This document shows positions 1-9,622 of a DNA stretch of 64,000 nt, one piece after another. The notes beneath the pieces were generated by a model, which was given only the letters and a program-made list of their open reading frames with translations, had not been told where the DNA came from and did no database searches. The position numbers and the translations under genes are program-made. Position 1 is the first letter of the stretch, and each line of letters begins with the position of its first letter. Source of the DNA: Brevibacterium sp. (GTDB lineage: Bacteria > Actinomycetota > Actinomycetes > Actinomycetales > Brevibacteriaceae); assembly GCF_031179145.1 (NCBI RefSeq), contig NZ_JAPSIB010000001.1:280853-344852 (forward strand), read 5' to 3'.

Positions 1-1
1 G

Positions 2-1000
2 TCGGTCGTCACCCTGACGCAGAAGATCAACGCCGGGCAGATGGAATCGGGGATCGCTGCGGGCGTGGACTCGGCGTCCGACGCTCCGATCGTCGTCGGG
101 GATTCGATGCGGGAGATCCTGCTCGAGCTCAGCCGCGCCAAGACGCTGCCGCAGCGGGCGAAGATCGCCTCCCAGATCCGTCCTTCCTACCTGACCCCGC
201 AGGCACCCTCGACGGGGGAGCCGCGGACCGGTCTGAGCATGGGCGAGCACCAGGCGATCACGACGGCGGCCTGGCAGATCACGCGGGAGGCGCAGGACGA
301 ACTCGCCCTGGCCTCGCACCGCAACCTCGCCCGAGCCTGGGATGAGGGGTTCTTCGACGATCTGTCCACCCCGTACCTCGGAGTCACCCGGGACACGAAC
401 CTGCGCGCGGATGCGACCCTGGACTCCCTGGCGAGGCTCGACCCGGTCTTCGGCCGGAAGCTGGAGACACCTGCGACGATGACCGCCGGGAACTCGACCC
501 CACTCACCGACGGCGCCTCGACGGTGCTGCTCGGCAGTGAGGAATGGGCCGCCGAACGCGGCTTCACTCCACTGGCGAGGATCATCGACGCCGAGGCGGC
601 CGCCGTCGATTTCGTCGACGGCGCCGAGGGCCTCCTGATGGCACCCGCCTACGCGGTGCCGCGTCTGCTCGCCCGCAATGGGCTGACCTTCGCCGACTTC
701 GATGTGTTCGAGATCCATGAGGCCTTCGCCTCGACCGTCCTGTGCCACCTCGCGGCATGGGAGTCCGAGGAGTTCTGCCGCGAGAAACTCGGACTCGACG
801 CACCCCTGGGCTCCATCGACCGGGCGAAGCTCAACCCGCTGGGCTCGAGCCTCGCCGCCGGCCATCCCTTCGCGGCCACCGGCGGTCGGATCATCGCGAC
901 CACCGCCAAATACCTCAGACTCACCGGACAGAAGCGGTCTCTCGTCTCGATCTGCGCCGCCGGCGGCCAGGGACTGACCGCGATCGTGGAGGCAGCATGA
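2..1000 (+). CDS. acetyl-CoA acetyltransferase / thiolase, C-terminal part (5' end outside window)
   Basis: ORF is open to the window edge; thiolase motifs NSTPLTDGAS, EIHEAFAS, NPLGSSLAAGHPFAATG, CAAGGQG. Confidence 0.93.
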   Translation, partial: SVVTLTQKINAGQMESGIAAGVDSASDAPIVVGDSMREILLELSRAKTLPQRAKIASQIRPSYLTPQAPSTGEPRTGLSMGEHQAITTAAWQITREAQDELALASHRNLARAWDEGFFDDLSTPYLGVTRDTNLRADATLDSLARLDPVFGRKLETPATMTAGNSTPLTDGASTVLLGSEEWAAERGFTPLARIIDAEAAAVDFVDGAEGLLMAPAYAVPRLLARNGLTFADFDVFEIHEAFASTVLCHLAAWESEEFCREKLGLDAPLGSIDRAKLNPLGSSLAAGHPFAATGGRIIATTAKYLRLTGQKRSLVSICAAGGQGLTAIVEAA

Positions 1001-2349
1001 AAGACACCTATCTCGACCTCGTCAACGGGCCCCTCAAGCAGATCGCCAAGACGCTGGGGCTGCCGCAGCCGGTGAAGCTGCAGCGATTCGGCCAGACTCC
1101 GGCGCAGTATCTGTCCGCCCCCGTCCTCGTCCTCGGCACCAGCCCCGGAGCGCAGCGGATCGCTGACCGGCTGCTGGAGAACGACTTCGAGGTCCGCCGC
1201 CACCCCGGCTCAGGGGAATCCCTGCGCGCTGTCATCGCCGTCTTCGACGATGCCCGGGAGCCCGACGACCTGTCGCAGACTGCGCTGGAGCTCGGAGCCT
1301 CACTGCGGTCCCTGCTGCCCTGCGCCCGGGTCATCAGTGTCAGTCAGGCGCTGCGACCCGAGGGCCAGGACCCCGAGGAGGCGGCGACGGCCCAGGCCGT
1401 GACCGGGCTGACCCGCTCCCTGGCCCACGAGATGCGGGCCGGTTCGACGGCGAACGGACTCCTCCTCGACGGAGTCGACGTCGACGCCGCCTCGGCGACC
1501 GCCGCTCTGTGGTTCCTGCTCTCGGCCAAGTCCGCCTACGTCTCCGGGCAGCTGCTCACCGTCTCGAGCACCGCCGGTGAGGAGATCCGGGCGGCCGAGT
1601 TCGTCGCCACCGGCGACGCCGGACCGCTGGCGGGCCGCACCGCGATCGTCACCGGGGCGGCCCGGGGGATCGGGGCGGCGATCGCCCGCACCCTCGCCCG
1701 CGACGGCGCCCAGATCGTCGGAGTCGACATGCCCCAGGCCGGTCAGGCCCTGGCCGCGGTGATGAATGAGGTGGGTGGACGCACCCTGCAGCTCGACATC
1801 ACCTCGGACACAGCGGCCGAGCGCCTCGCCGCAGCTGTCGACAACCAGGTCGACATCCTCATCCACAACGCCGGAATCACCAGGGACAAGCTGCTGGCCA
1901 ACATGGACGCCTCCCGCTGGGACTCCGTCCTCGCCGTCAACCTGCAGTCCCAGGCCCGGATCAACGCTCGCCTCGGAGAGGCGAACCTGTTCGCGAGCGG
2001 CTCCCAGGTGGTGTCGCTGGCCTCGACGTCGGGGATCGCGGGCAATCGCGGGCAGACGAACTATGCGGCTTCGAAGGCCGGGGTCATCGGACTCACGGCC
2101 GCCTCGGCGCAGGCGTTCGGGCAGCGTTCGGGCAGCATCAACGCCGTCGCCCCCGGATTCATCGAAACCGACATGACGGCGAAGATGCCCGCGCTGACCC
2201 GTCAGGTCGCACGCCGGCTCTCCAGCCTCCAGCAGGGTGGCCTGCCGGTCGACGTCGCGGAGGCGATCGCCTTCCTCGCCTCCGCCTCGGCGCGGGGGAT
2301 CAACGGGCAGACCCTGCGGGTCTGCGGACAGAACATGGTGGGTGCCTGA
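997..2349 (+). CDS. 3-oxoacyl-ACP reductase, high-molecular-weight FabG4 type (extra N-terminal domain plus SDR)
   Basis: ATGA overlap with the thiolase stop; TGAARGIGAAIA cofactor motif, NYAASKAG active site; ~200 aa N-terminal extension. Confidence 0.88.
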   Translation: MKDTYLDLVNGPLKQIAKTLGLPQPVKLQRFGQTPAQYLSAPVLVLGTSPGAQRIADRLLENDFEVRRHPGSGESLRAVIAVFDDAREPDDLSQTALELGASLRSLLPCARVISVSQALRPEGQDPEEAATAQAVTGLTRSLAHEMRAGSTANGLLLDGVDVDAASATAALWFLLSAKSAYVSGQLLTVSSTAGEEIRAAEFVATGDAGPLAGRTAIVTGAARGIGAAIARTLARDGAQIVGVDMPQAGQALAAVMNEVGGRTLQLDITSDTAAERLAAAVDNQVDILIHNAGITRDKLLANMDASRWDSVLAVNLQSQARINARLGEANLFASGSQVVSLASTSGIAGNRGQTNYAASKAGVIGLTAASAQAFGQRSGSINAVAPGFIETDMTAKMPALTRQVARRLSSLQQGGLPVDVAEAIAFLASASARGINGQTLRVCGQNMVGA

Positions 2350-3203
2350 TGAAGATGCTGCCGCTCTACGCGAAGGCGGTGCTCAAGGCCCTGCCGCTGG
2401 GCGCCGCGAAGACCGGTCCGCTGCCCGGACGCACGATCATGCGCAGCGTGCCGATCGAGGCCGCCGCCTATGCCGGGTTCACATCCGTCGTCGGGGCGGG
2501 CCTGGGCAACGTCGTCCATCCGGGCTATCTCCATGTGCTGGCCTTCCCGCTGAGCATGCAGCTGCTCAGCGATCCCGACGTCCCGCTGCCGATGATGGGC
2601 ATGGTCCACATCCGCAACCGGATCGACGTCCATCGGCCCGTGAAAGTCGGCGACGTCGTCGACCTGCATGTGCGCCTCGACGGCCCCTTCGAGCACAAGT
2701 CGGGGACGACGATCGACGTGCTGGTCGAGGGACAGGTCGACGGGGCCGTGGCAATGGTCGAGACCACGACGTACCTGGCCAAGGGGCGCTCACTGCCCCA
2801 GGCGAAGCCCGCGTCCGAGGCCGAGCGCGAGGAGTTCATCGCGCCCCACCCCACGGCACTGTGGCGGCTCGATCCGATCATCGGCACCCGCTACGCCCGC
2901 GCCTCGGGCGACTACAACCCGATCCACCTCAGCGGACTCGCCGCCCGGGGATTCGGGTTCCCCCGAGTCATCGCCCACGGGATGTACTGCGCCTCCCGGT
3001 CCCTGGCCGCCGTCGACGTCCGGCTGCCGGACTACCGCTGGGACGTCACCTTCGCCAAACCTGTGCTCCTGCCCTCGACGGTCGGATTCGCGATCACCGA
3101 GGGCCGGCGACACGAGGCGGCGAAGTTCGCCGTCTTCGACCTGAAGAAGGGCAGGCCACACGTGCTCTCGGAGGTCTCAGAACTGAGCGCTCGGCGCGAT
3201 TAG
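2349..3203 (+). CDS. MaoC family (R)-specific enoyl-CoA hydratase, double hotdog
   Basis: YARASGDYNPIHLS hydratase motif; operonic with thiolase and FabG. Confidence 0.85.
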   Translation: MKMLPLYAKAVLKALPLGAAKTGPLPGRTIMRSVPIEAAAYAGFTSVVGAGLGNVVHPGYLHVLAFPLSMQLLSDPDVPLPMMGMVHIRNRIDVHRPVKVGDVVDLHVRLDGPFEHKSGTTIDVLVEGQVDGAVAMVETTTYLAKGRSLPQAKPASEAEREEFIAPHPTALWRLDPIIGTRYARASGDYNPIHLSGLAARGFGFPRVIAHGMYCASRSLAAVDVRLPDYRWDVTFAKPVLLPSTVGFAITEGRRHEAAKFAVFDLKKGRPHVLSEVSELSARRD

Positions 3204-3233
3204 TGGAGTGCGTCACAATCGACCGATTCGATT

Positions 3234-3266
3234 TTGCGCCGCCGGAAACCGCGTGTAAAGTAATAC
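3234..3266 (+). promoter_or_regulatory. putative sigma-A promoter of tRNA-Leu
   Basis: TTGCGC-N16-TAAAGT just upstream of the tRNA. Confidence 0.4.
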
Positions 3267-3275
3267 CTGTTGCCA

Positions 3276-3363
3276 GCGCGGGTGGCGGAATTGGTAGACG
3301 CGCTAGCTTGAGGTGCTAGTGCCCAACTTATCGGGCGTGGGGGTTCAAGTCCCCCTCTGCGCA
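3276..3363 (+). tRNA. tRNA-Leu (GAG)
   Basis: Type II tRNA: acceptor GCGCGGG/TCTGCGC, anticodon arm CTAGC-TTGAGGT-GCTAG, long variable arm, GGTTCAAGT T-loop. Confidence 0.95.
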
Positions 3364-3368
3364 CAACG

Positions 3369-3403
3369 TCAAGGCCTCCGGATTTCGATCCGGGGGCCTT
3401 GAG
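3369..3403 (+). terminator. hairpin downstream of tRNA-Leu
   Basis: TCAAGGCC...GGCCTTGA inverted repeat with inner CCGGATTTCGATCCGG. Confidence 0.5.
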
Positions 3404-3491
3404 TTCATTCACCGGCGGATCGGCCGGATCCGGAGCTGCGGCGATAGGCTGGATGCGTTCGCACCGTCACAGCCACCGATCGGAGATCCAC

Positions 3492-4799
3492 GTGTACGAT
3501 TTCAGCGCCGCCGAGGCCGAAGTCACCTCCCTGTGCCAGCAGCTCATCCGCATCGACACCCAGAACTGGGGCGGCAACCGCGCCAACCCCGAACGTCCTG
3601 CCGCGGATCTCATCGCCGGATGGTTCGACGAGGTGGGGCTGACGTCGTCGATCGTCGAGTCCGAGCCCGGCCGCGCCTCCCTCGTCGCCCGCATCCCCGG
3701 AACCGACCCGGACGCCGGGGCCCTCGTCGTCCACGGGCACACCGATGTCGTGCCCGCTGCCGCCGAGGACTGGAGCGTCGACCCGTTCGCCGGTGAGATC
3801 AGGGACGGAATGCTCTGGGGCCGGGGAGCGGTGGACATGAAGGACATGGATGCGATGATCATCGCCGCCGTCCGCGACATGCTCCGGTCGGGGCACCGCC
3901 CCCGCCGCGACCTCATCATCGCGTTCTTCGCCGATGAGGAGGCCGGAGGCGCGTACGGCGCCGGGTACATGGTGAAGAACCATCCCGAGCTCTTCGCCGG
4001 CGCCACCGAGGCGGTCTCCGAGGTCGGCGGCTACTCCGTCGACATCCGCGGGCAGCGGGTCTACCTCGTCCAGACCGCGGAGAAGGGCCTCGCCTGGCTC
4101 AACCTCCTCGCCCGCGGCACCGCCGGCCACGGGTCCCAGCGCAACGACGACAATCCCGTGACCCTGCTGGCGGCGGCCATTGCGAGGATCGGCTCCCACC
4201 CGTGGCCGCAGGAGATCCCGATCGCCACCCGGCAGCTGCTCGAGGGGGTGTCCGAGATCACCGGCATCGAATTCCGGTCCGAGACGATCCCGCAGCTGCT
4301 CGCCGAACTCGGCTCGGTCGAGAAATTCGTCGCCCCCACCCTCCAGAACACCTCGAATCCGACGCTCCTCGAAGCCGGATACAAGCACAATGTGATCCCG
4401 GGCACCGCCTCGGCGTACATCGACTGCCGCACGCTGCCGGGACAGCACGAGGACGTGATGCTCCAGATCAAGGAACTGGCGGGACCCGGGATCGACATCG
4501 ACGTCGCCACCGAGGGCATCGCCCTCGAAGCCCCCTTCGACACTCCGCTGGTGGCGCAGATGAAGGCGAGCCTGCTCGCCGAGGATCCGGGTGCCAGAGT
4601 GCTCCCGTACACGCTCTCGGGCGGCACCGACAACAAGTCGCTGGCGGAGCTGGGGATCACCGGCTACGGATTCGCGCCCCTCCAGCTGACCGGCGATCTC
4701 GACTTCCCGGCCATGTTCCACGGCGTCGACGAACGGGTGCCCGTGTCCGCGCTCAAGTTCGGCGCTCGGGTCCTCGGGAACTTCCTGCTCAAGGCCTGA
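3492..4799 (+). CDS. M20/M25/M40 family metallopeptidase
   Basis: VHGHTDVVPA, WGRGAVDMKD, FADEEAGG metal-site motifs; GTG start chosen at VYDFSAAE. Confidence 0.9.
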   Translation: MYDFSAAEAEVTSLCQQLIRIDTQNWGGNRANPERPAADLIAGWFDEVGLTSSIVESEPGRASLVARIPGTDPDAGALVVHGHTDVVPAAAEDWSVDPFAGEIRDGMLWGRGAVDMKDMDAMIIAAVRDMLRSGHRPRRDLIIAFFADEEAGGAYGAGYMVKNHPELFAGATEAVSEVGGYSVDIRGQRVYLVQTAEKGLAWLNLLARGTAGHGSQRNDDNPVTLLAAAIARIGSHPWPQEIPIATRQLLEGVSEITGIEFRSETIPQLLAELGSVEKFVAPTLQNTSNPTLLEAGYKHNVIPGTASAYIDCRTLPGQHEDVMLQIKELAGPGIDIDVATEGIALEAPFDTPLVAQMKASLLAEDPGARVLPYTLSGGTDNKSLAELGITGYGFAPLQLTGDLDFPAMFHGVDERVPVSALKFGARVLGNFLLKA

Positions 4800-4809
4800 G
4801 CGGGTCGCC

Positions 4810-5805
4810 TCAAGGCCTGAGCGGACCGCCCGCGCTCGGGCTGCGGCCACTTCCGCCTCCCGGGATCAGGGTGAGTCCGATCCCGACCAGCACGAGCGCC
4901 GCGCCGGCAGCCGTGGTGCCGCTGACCAGGGATGAGGACATCGGCAACCAGACGTCGAGCGCGAGCGCCCCGGCGAGGTTGCCGAAGAGTGAGAACAGGC
5001 TCAGCCGGAGCACGCCGAGGCGTCTGACAGTGCGCGCCGTGAGCGCGATGAACACGACGCCCAAGGTGCCGCCGAGCAGAGTCCACCACTGACCGACAGC
5101 GGTGGGGAAGCCGTCCCAGGTGACTCCTGCGGCCAGCAGGGCACCGGTGATCGCGATTGGCAGGATGAGGCCGGAGACGAAGTTCACGGTCGTCGCCACC
5201 ACCGCCGAACCCGTGGCCAGCCGGATGCGGTCGTTGAACGCCTGCTGCACTGCCGTCAGCATTCCGGAGACGAAGGGCAGGAGAGGGGCCCAGAGCGGAA
5301 CCCCGAGGTCGAGTCGCTCCCCGGAGCTGAGGACGAGGGCTGCGATGACGACGAGGACGCCGAGGATCCGGAAGGCGCTCGGCCGTTGCCTGCCGCCCGG
5401 CGGCAGGCGGGTCGCATCGACGCCCATCCCGCCCACAACCTGTCCGGAGACGAACGCCATCGTGAACATCGCCACTCCCATCAGCGGCACGGTCGTGGCC
5501 TGGGCGATGACGACCAGGGCTCCACTCAGGCCGCCGAGCAGCATCCACCACGGCAGGACCCGACCGCGCACGAGCCGGATGAGGAGCATGGTCGCGGTGC
5601 GCGAGCGCGGGGAGCAGATGAGCACGGCGACCAGGAGCAGCAGGCCGGTGGCGAAGGAGACCAGGGCGGCATAGACCGCGTGGCCGAGCACGAGGCCGAG
5701 GACGCCGTTGGCGCGCCCCTGCAGGGACATGGAGGCGCCGGCGACGATGGTGACGAGTCCCGCCGACAGGAGCGGCAGCGGGCTCGGCGTCGATCGGGTG
5801 ATCAC
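4810..5805 (-). CDS. DMT family transporter (YdcZ/DUF606-like, two repeats)
   Basis: Hydrophobic ~10 TM protein with internally repeated GRANGVLG / FNDRIRLATGS halves. Confidence 0.75.
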   Translation of the reverse strand: MITRSTPSPLPLLSAGLVTIVAGASMSLQGRANGVLGLVLGHAVYAALVSFATGLLLLVAVLICSPRSRTATMLLIRLVRGRVLPWWMLLGGLSGALVVIAQATTVPLMGVAMFTMAFVSGQVVGGMGVDATRLPPGGRQRPSAFRILGVLVVIAALVLSSGERLDLGVPLWAPLLPFVSGMLTAVQQAFNDRIRLATGSAVVATTVNFVSGLILPIAITGALLAAGVTWDGFPTAVGQWWTLLGGTLGVVFIALTARTVRRLGVLRLSLFSLFGNLAGALALDVWLPMSSSLVSGTTAAGAALVLVGIGLTLIPGGGSGRSPSAGGPLRP

Positions 5806-5820
5806 GGGCGGGGACTCACC

Positions 5821-5904
5821 GGGCCGACGGTCACGGGCGCGGACTCGGGGTCACTGGGCCGACGGTCACGGGCGCGGACTCGGGGTCACTGGGCCGACGG
5901 TCAA
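5821..5904. repeat. 35-bp direct tandem repeat, 2.4 copies
   Basis: gggccgacggtcacgggcgcggactcggggtcact at 5821-5855 and 5856-5890, partial copy at 5891-5904. Confidence 0.95.
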
Positions 5905-5914
5905 GGGTGAGGGT

Positions 5915-6124
5915 TCAGGGCCGCTGGGACGTGGCCAGCGGCATGATCTTGCGGCGCAGCCACACGGTGCGGGTGCCACCGGCGGAGATGCGGGTGCGGG
6001 CGAGCTCCCACTTCCCGTACTCGGCCTGGTCGGTCAGCTCCTGCAGGCTCACGGAGCGAGGCACGTCCTTGGAGAACGAGACCTTGCGGAACTCGTAGGT
6101 CATGGTCGGCCGCTGTCGCTTCAT
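5915..6124 (-). CDS. DUF5703-type small protein
   Basis: 69 aa MTYEFRKVSFSKDVPRSVSLQELTDQAEYGKWELARTRI, typical of a conserved actinobacterial family. Confidence 0.7.
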   Translation of the reverse strand: MKRQRPTMTYEFRKVSFSKDVPRSVSLQELTDQAEYGKWELARTRISAGGTRTVWLRRKIMPLATSQRP

Positions 6125-6161
6125 AGGCCCACCATAAACGATGTCGGCTAGTCTTGGGCAT

Positions 6162-6866
6162 ATGCCCGTCATCGTCCTTCTGCGACACGGGATCTCGAGT
6201 GCGAATACGGCAGGGATCCTCGCCGGACACTCGCCAGGCGTGTCGCTGACCGAGCAAGGTGTGAGCGCTTTGGAGGACACGCTGCGGATGCTGCCGCAGC
6301 GCTCCTTCACCCGGCTGCTCCATTCCCCTCTGCTGCGCTGTGAGCAGACGGCCCGGATCGCGGCGCGGATGGCCGACTTCGACTCGATCGAGGCGAACCC
6401 CGACATCATCGAACTCGACTACGGAGACTGGACGGGGCGCAGCCTCGAGGAGCTGAGCACCCTGGACGAATGGCGTCTCGTCCTCGAGCGCGCCTCACAG
6501 GTGCGGTTCCCCGCGGGGGAGTCGATCGCCGAGGCGGCGGCGCGGTCGGTGGGTCTCGTCCACCGGGTGGTCGATGAGCTGCGCGGCGAGGAGAAGTCCA
6601 GATCCGAGTCGGGCGAGGGCGCGCCGCTGTGGGCGATGCTCATCAGCCATGGCGACATCATCAAGGCGATCGTCGCCGCTGCGCTCGGGATGCCCCTCGA
6701 TGACTTCCAGCGGTTGAGCGTGGCTCCCGGCTCGTTCACCGTCATCGACTTCGGCGGCCCCCACCCGGTGATGACGGCGATGTCCGTCACCGCCGCAGGC
6801 ATCGCCGTGGGCGGGGAGCCCGGCGGCGGAGGGCTGCAGACGCCGGAGGACACACCGCCGGGCTGA
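6162..6866 (+). CDS. histidine phosphatase / phosphoglycerate-mutase-like protein
   Basis: LLRHGISSANTAG RHG motif; SHGDIIKAI second histidine. Confidence 0.88.
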   Translation: MPVIVLLRHGISSANTAGILAGHSPGVSLTEQGVSALEDTLRMLPQRSFTRLLHSPLLRCEQTARIAARMADFDSIEANPDIIELDYGDWTGRSLEELSTLDEWRLVLERASQVRFPAGESIAEAAARSVGLVHRVVDELRGEEKSRSESGEGAPLWAMLISHGDIIKAIVAAALGMPLDDFQRLSVAPGSFTVIDFGGPHPVMTAMSVTAAGIAVGGEPGGGGLQTPEDTPPG

Positions 6867-6868
6867 GA

Positions 6869-7702
6869 TCAGATCGCGCTGATGGCTCCGGTGCCCAGCA
6901 GGATGTAGAGGAGGATGCCGAGCGCCACGCGGTACCAGACGAAGATCGCGAACGACCGGGTCTTGACGTAGCCGAGGAACCAGTGGATGACGGCGAGGCC
7001 GAGCCCGAACGCGATGACGGTGGCCATGATCGTCGGCCCCCACCCGATGACCATGTCGGGGTTGCCGAGGCTCTTGAACAATCCGTAGAACCCCGCGCCG
7101 AGCACGGCCGGGATCGCGAGCAGGAATGAGTAGCGGGCCGCCTCGGGGCGGGAGAAGCCCATGAACCGTCCGGCCATGATCGTGCCGCCGGAGCGGGAGA
7201 CGCCGGGGATGACGGCGAGGGCCTGCGCGAGTCCGAACAGGATGCCCTGCCTCCAGGTCATGTCCTCGAGCGTGTACTGCCGTTTGCCGACCCAGTCGGC
7301 GAGGCCGATGAGGAGACCGAAGGCGATGAGCATCGTCGCGGTGATCCACAGGCTGCGCAGCGCCCCTTCGATGTAGTCCTCGAACAGGAGTCCGATGACG
7401 ACGATCGGGATCGATCCGATGATGATCAGCCAGCCGAGGCGGACCTCGGGATCGTGGCGGTCGTGCTTGCCGACGAGTGCCAGACACCACTTCCGCACGA
7501 TCGTGACGATGTCCTTCCAGAAGTACACGACGACGGCCAGTTCGGTGCCGATCTGGATGATGGCGGTGAAGAAGGCGCCGGGATCCTGTCCCGGAAGCAT
7601 CCACTCACCAACGATGCGCACGTGCGCCGACGATGAGATCGGCAGAAATTCCGTCAGTGCCTGAACGATTCCAAGCACGGCGGCGACCAGCCAGTCGTAC
7701 AT
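6869..7702 (-). CDS. uppP: undecaprenyl-diphosphatase
   Basis: MYDWLVAAVLGIVQALTEFLPISSSAHVRI and PGVSRSGGTIMAG signatures. Confidence 0.93.
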   Translation of the reverse strand: MYDWLVAAVLGIVQALTEFLPISSSAHVRIVGEWMLPGQDPGAFFTAIIQIGTELAVVVYFWKDIVTIVRKWCLALVGKHDRHDPEVRLGWLIIIGSIPIVVIGLLFEDYIEGALRSLWITATMLIAFGLLIGLADWVGKRQYTLEDMTWRQGILFGLAQALAVIPGVSRSGGTIMAGRFMGFSRPEAARYSFLLAIPAVLGAGFYGLFKSLGNPDMVIGWGPTIMATVIAFGLGLAVIHWFLGYVKTRSFAIFVWYRVALGILLYILLGTGAISAI

Positions 7703-7812
7703 GCGACTCCTTGGGTAGACGATCGAGAGAAGGGGAGGGGAGAGAAGATTCCTCAATCGGAGAAAAGGGAACAGATCCAAGGTAGTCGCCGAATCGGGTA
7801 ACCTCAACAATC

Positions 7813-8712
7813 ATGAAGCAGCAGCGCCTCGGCACCACCGGTCTTGATGTCAGCGATCTGGGTCTGGGGACCTTCGAGTGGGGCCACAGGGTGGATGCCA
7901 CGGTGGCGCAGACCCTCGTCGACGAGTTCGTCGCCGCTGGTGGCAACCTCGTCGAGCTGCCCAGTTCGGGAACCGGGGCCGCCACGATCTTCGGTCGGCT
8001 GAGTGTTCCCGCAGAGATCGTGCTGCTCGCCCGGGTGGGCGTGTCCATGAGTGAGACTTCCCACATCGAGGTCGGACTGGGGCGCTCACGCATCCTCGAC
8101 CAGGTGGATCGGCTGCTGGAGACCACGCGCCGCGACCACATCGACATCCTCGTCCTCGACGTCTTCGACGAGGTCGTCGAGAAGGAGGAGACCGCCTCGG
8201 CGCTTCACACCCTGCTGACGCTGGGCAAGGTCCGCTACGTCGCGGTCTCCCACCACTCCGGGTGGCAGCTGGCCGAGATGCGGCACATGCCGGTGCCCAT
8301 CAGCGCAGCGCTGGCCGAGTACTCGCTGCTCTGCCGGGACGCGGAGAGCGACCTCATGCCTGCCGCCGACTACGCCGGGGTCGGGCTCATCGCCGGCGCG
8401 AGCCTGGGCAGGGGAGTGCTGTCGGACAGGTACACCCGCGGCACCCCACAGGATTCGCGCGTCGCCGGAGAGCTCTCGGACTACGTCGGCGCCTACCTCG
8501 ACGACCGCTGCTCATCGGTGCTGGCAGGGGTGCGCAAGGCCGCGGCGGCGTTGGGAGTGAGCCCCGTCGACATCGCGCTGGCGTTCAATCGGCACCGGGG
8601 AATCACCTCGTCGCTGGTGTCGGCCAGGACTCCCGAGCAGCTGGCGACCCTCGTCGCCAGCGACGTCGAACTCGAACCGGAGATCTCCGAGGTGCTCGAC
8701 CAGATCTCCTGA
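7813..8712 (+). CDS. aldo/keto reductase
   Basis: MKQQRLGTTGLDVSDLGLGTFEWG N-terminus; overall AKR layout. Confidence 0.85.
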   Translation: MKQQRLGTTGLDVSDLGLGTFEWGHRVDATVAQTLVDEFVAAGGNLVELPSSGTGAATIFGRLSVPAEIVLLARVGVSMSETSHIEVGLGRSRILDQVDRLLETTRRDHIDILVLDVFDEVVEKEETASALHTLLTLGKVRYVAVSHHSGWQLAEMRHMPVPISAALAEYSLLCRDAESDLMPAADYAGVGLIAGASLGRGVLSDRYTRGTPQDSRVAGELSDYVGAYLDDRCSSVLAGVRKAAAALGVSPVDIALAFNRHRGITSSLVSARTPEQLATLVASDVELEPEISEVLDQIS

Positions 8713-8731
8713 CCGGGCCGGTCCGCGGCGC

Positions 8732-9001
8732 TCAGTCCTCGTCGTCGTCAACGACGACGAAGTCGTCCTCGGGTTCCTCGTCCTCCCTGGCGTCCTCGAC
8801 GTCGTCGAAGAGCTCGAATGGGGTGACCTCGTCGAAAGCGGTGTAGATGGCGTCTTCGTAGATCTCGAATGCATCGGCCAGAGCCATGTAGGCGGCCTCT
8901 ACTCGGGGGTCTTCGTCTCCACTGCGGTGTGCGGATGCGGCGTAGTGCTCCCGCACTGCTTCGAGGAATGCGTCCAGGGCCTCACGAGGATCAGTGCTCA
9001 T
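8732..9001 (-). CDS. small acidic conserved hypothetical protein
   Basis: 89 aa ORF with very acidic C-terminus DDFVVVDDDED, between annotated neighbours. Confidence 0.65.
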   Translation of the reverse strand: MSTDPREALDAFLEAVREHYAASAHRSGDEDPRVEAAYMALADAFEIYEDAIYTAFDEVTPFELFDDVEDAREDEEPEDDFVVVDDDED

Positions 9002-9058
9002 GGGTCAAATGTATCCCAGGCAGGTTCGACATGTAAGTGTTTGAACTAGGCTGGAGTC

Positions 9059-9622
9059 ATGGCAGCTTTGTACGATCACCCCACCCCGGATCGTTTCGTC
9101 GTCGGCACGATCGGACTGCCGGGGGAGCGAACCTTCCTTCTGCAGGCGAAATCGGAATCCGCCCTGACCACAGTGGTCGTGGAGAAGGAACAGGTGGAGA
9201 TCCTCGCCGACCGGATCACCGAGCTCCTCGACATGGTGATGATCAAGGACCCTGCCGCTCGGGTGCCCCAGACCGCGCTCGACGAGCGCATCGACAACGC
9301 CGGCCTCAACGTGCCCATCGACCCCGAGTTCCGGGTCGGAACGATGAGCCTGGGCTGGGACACCGTCGCCCACGAACTCGTCGTCGAATGCTTCGAACTC
9401 ACCGAGGAGGACGCCCAGGCCGGCACCTCGGCCGACCCCGATGACGATGAGGTCGAGCGCGAGGTGCTGAGGGTCGTGCTCGACGCCGCCGGCGCCCGCG
9501 AATTCGCCCGCCGCGCCGAGCAGGTCGTCTCTGCCGGACGCGGCGACTGCCCGTTCTGCTCGCTGCCGCTGGAGCCCGACGGCCACCTGTGCCCCCGCGC
9601 CAACGGGATCGCCCGGGCTTGA
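9059..9622 (+). CDS. DUF3090 family protein
   Basis: Recognisable family: ...GTIGLPGERTFLLQAKSE..., C-terminal CPFCSLPLEPDGHLCPRANG. Confidence 0.85.
   Translation: MAALYDHPTPDRFVVGTIGLPGERTFLLQAKSESALTTVVVEKEQVEILADRITELLDMVMIKDPAARVPQTALDERIDNAGLNVPIDPEFRVGTMSLGWDTVAHELVVECFELTEEDAQAGTSADPDDDEVEREVLRVVLDAAGAREFARRAEQVVSAGRGDCPFCSLPLEPDGHLCPRANGIARA

Noticed and set aside
3276-3403. tRNA-Leu as an integration site of a mobile element
   Set aside because: No integrase, no second tRNA 3'-end copy, downstream genes are housekeeping.
3405-4850. 481-aa minus-strand ORF
   Set aside because: Antisense to the M20 peptidase gene; shadow frame.
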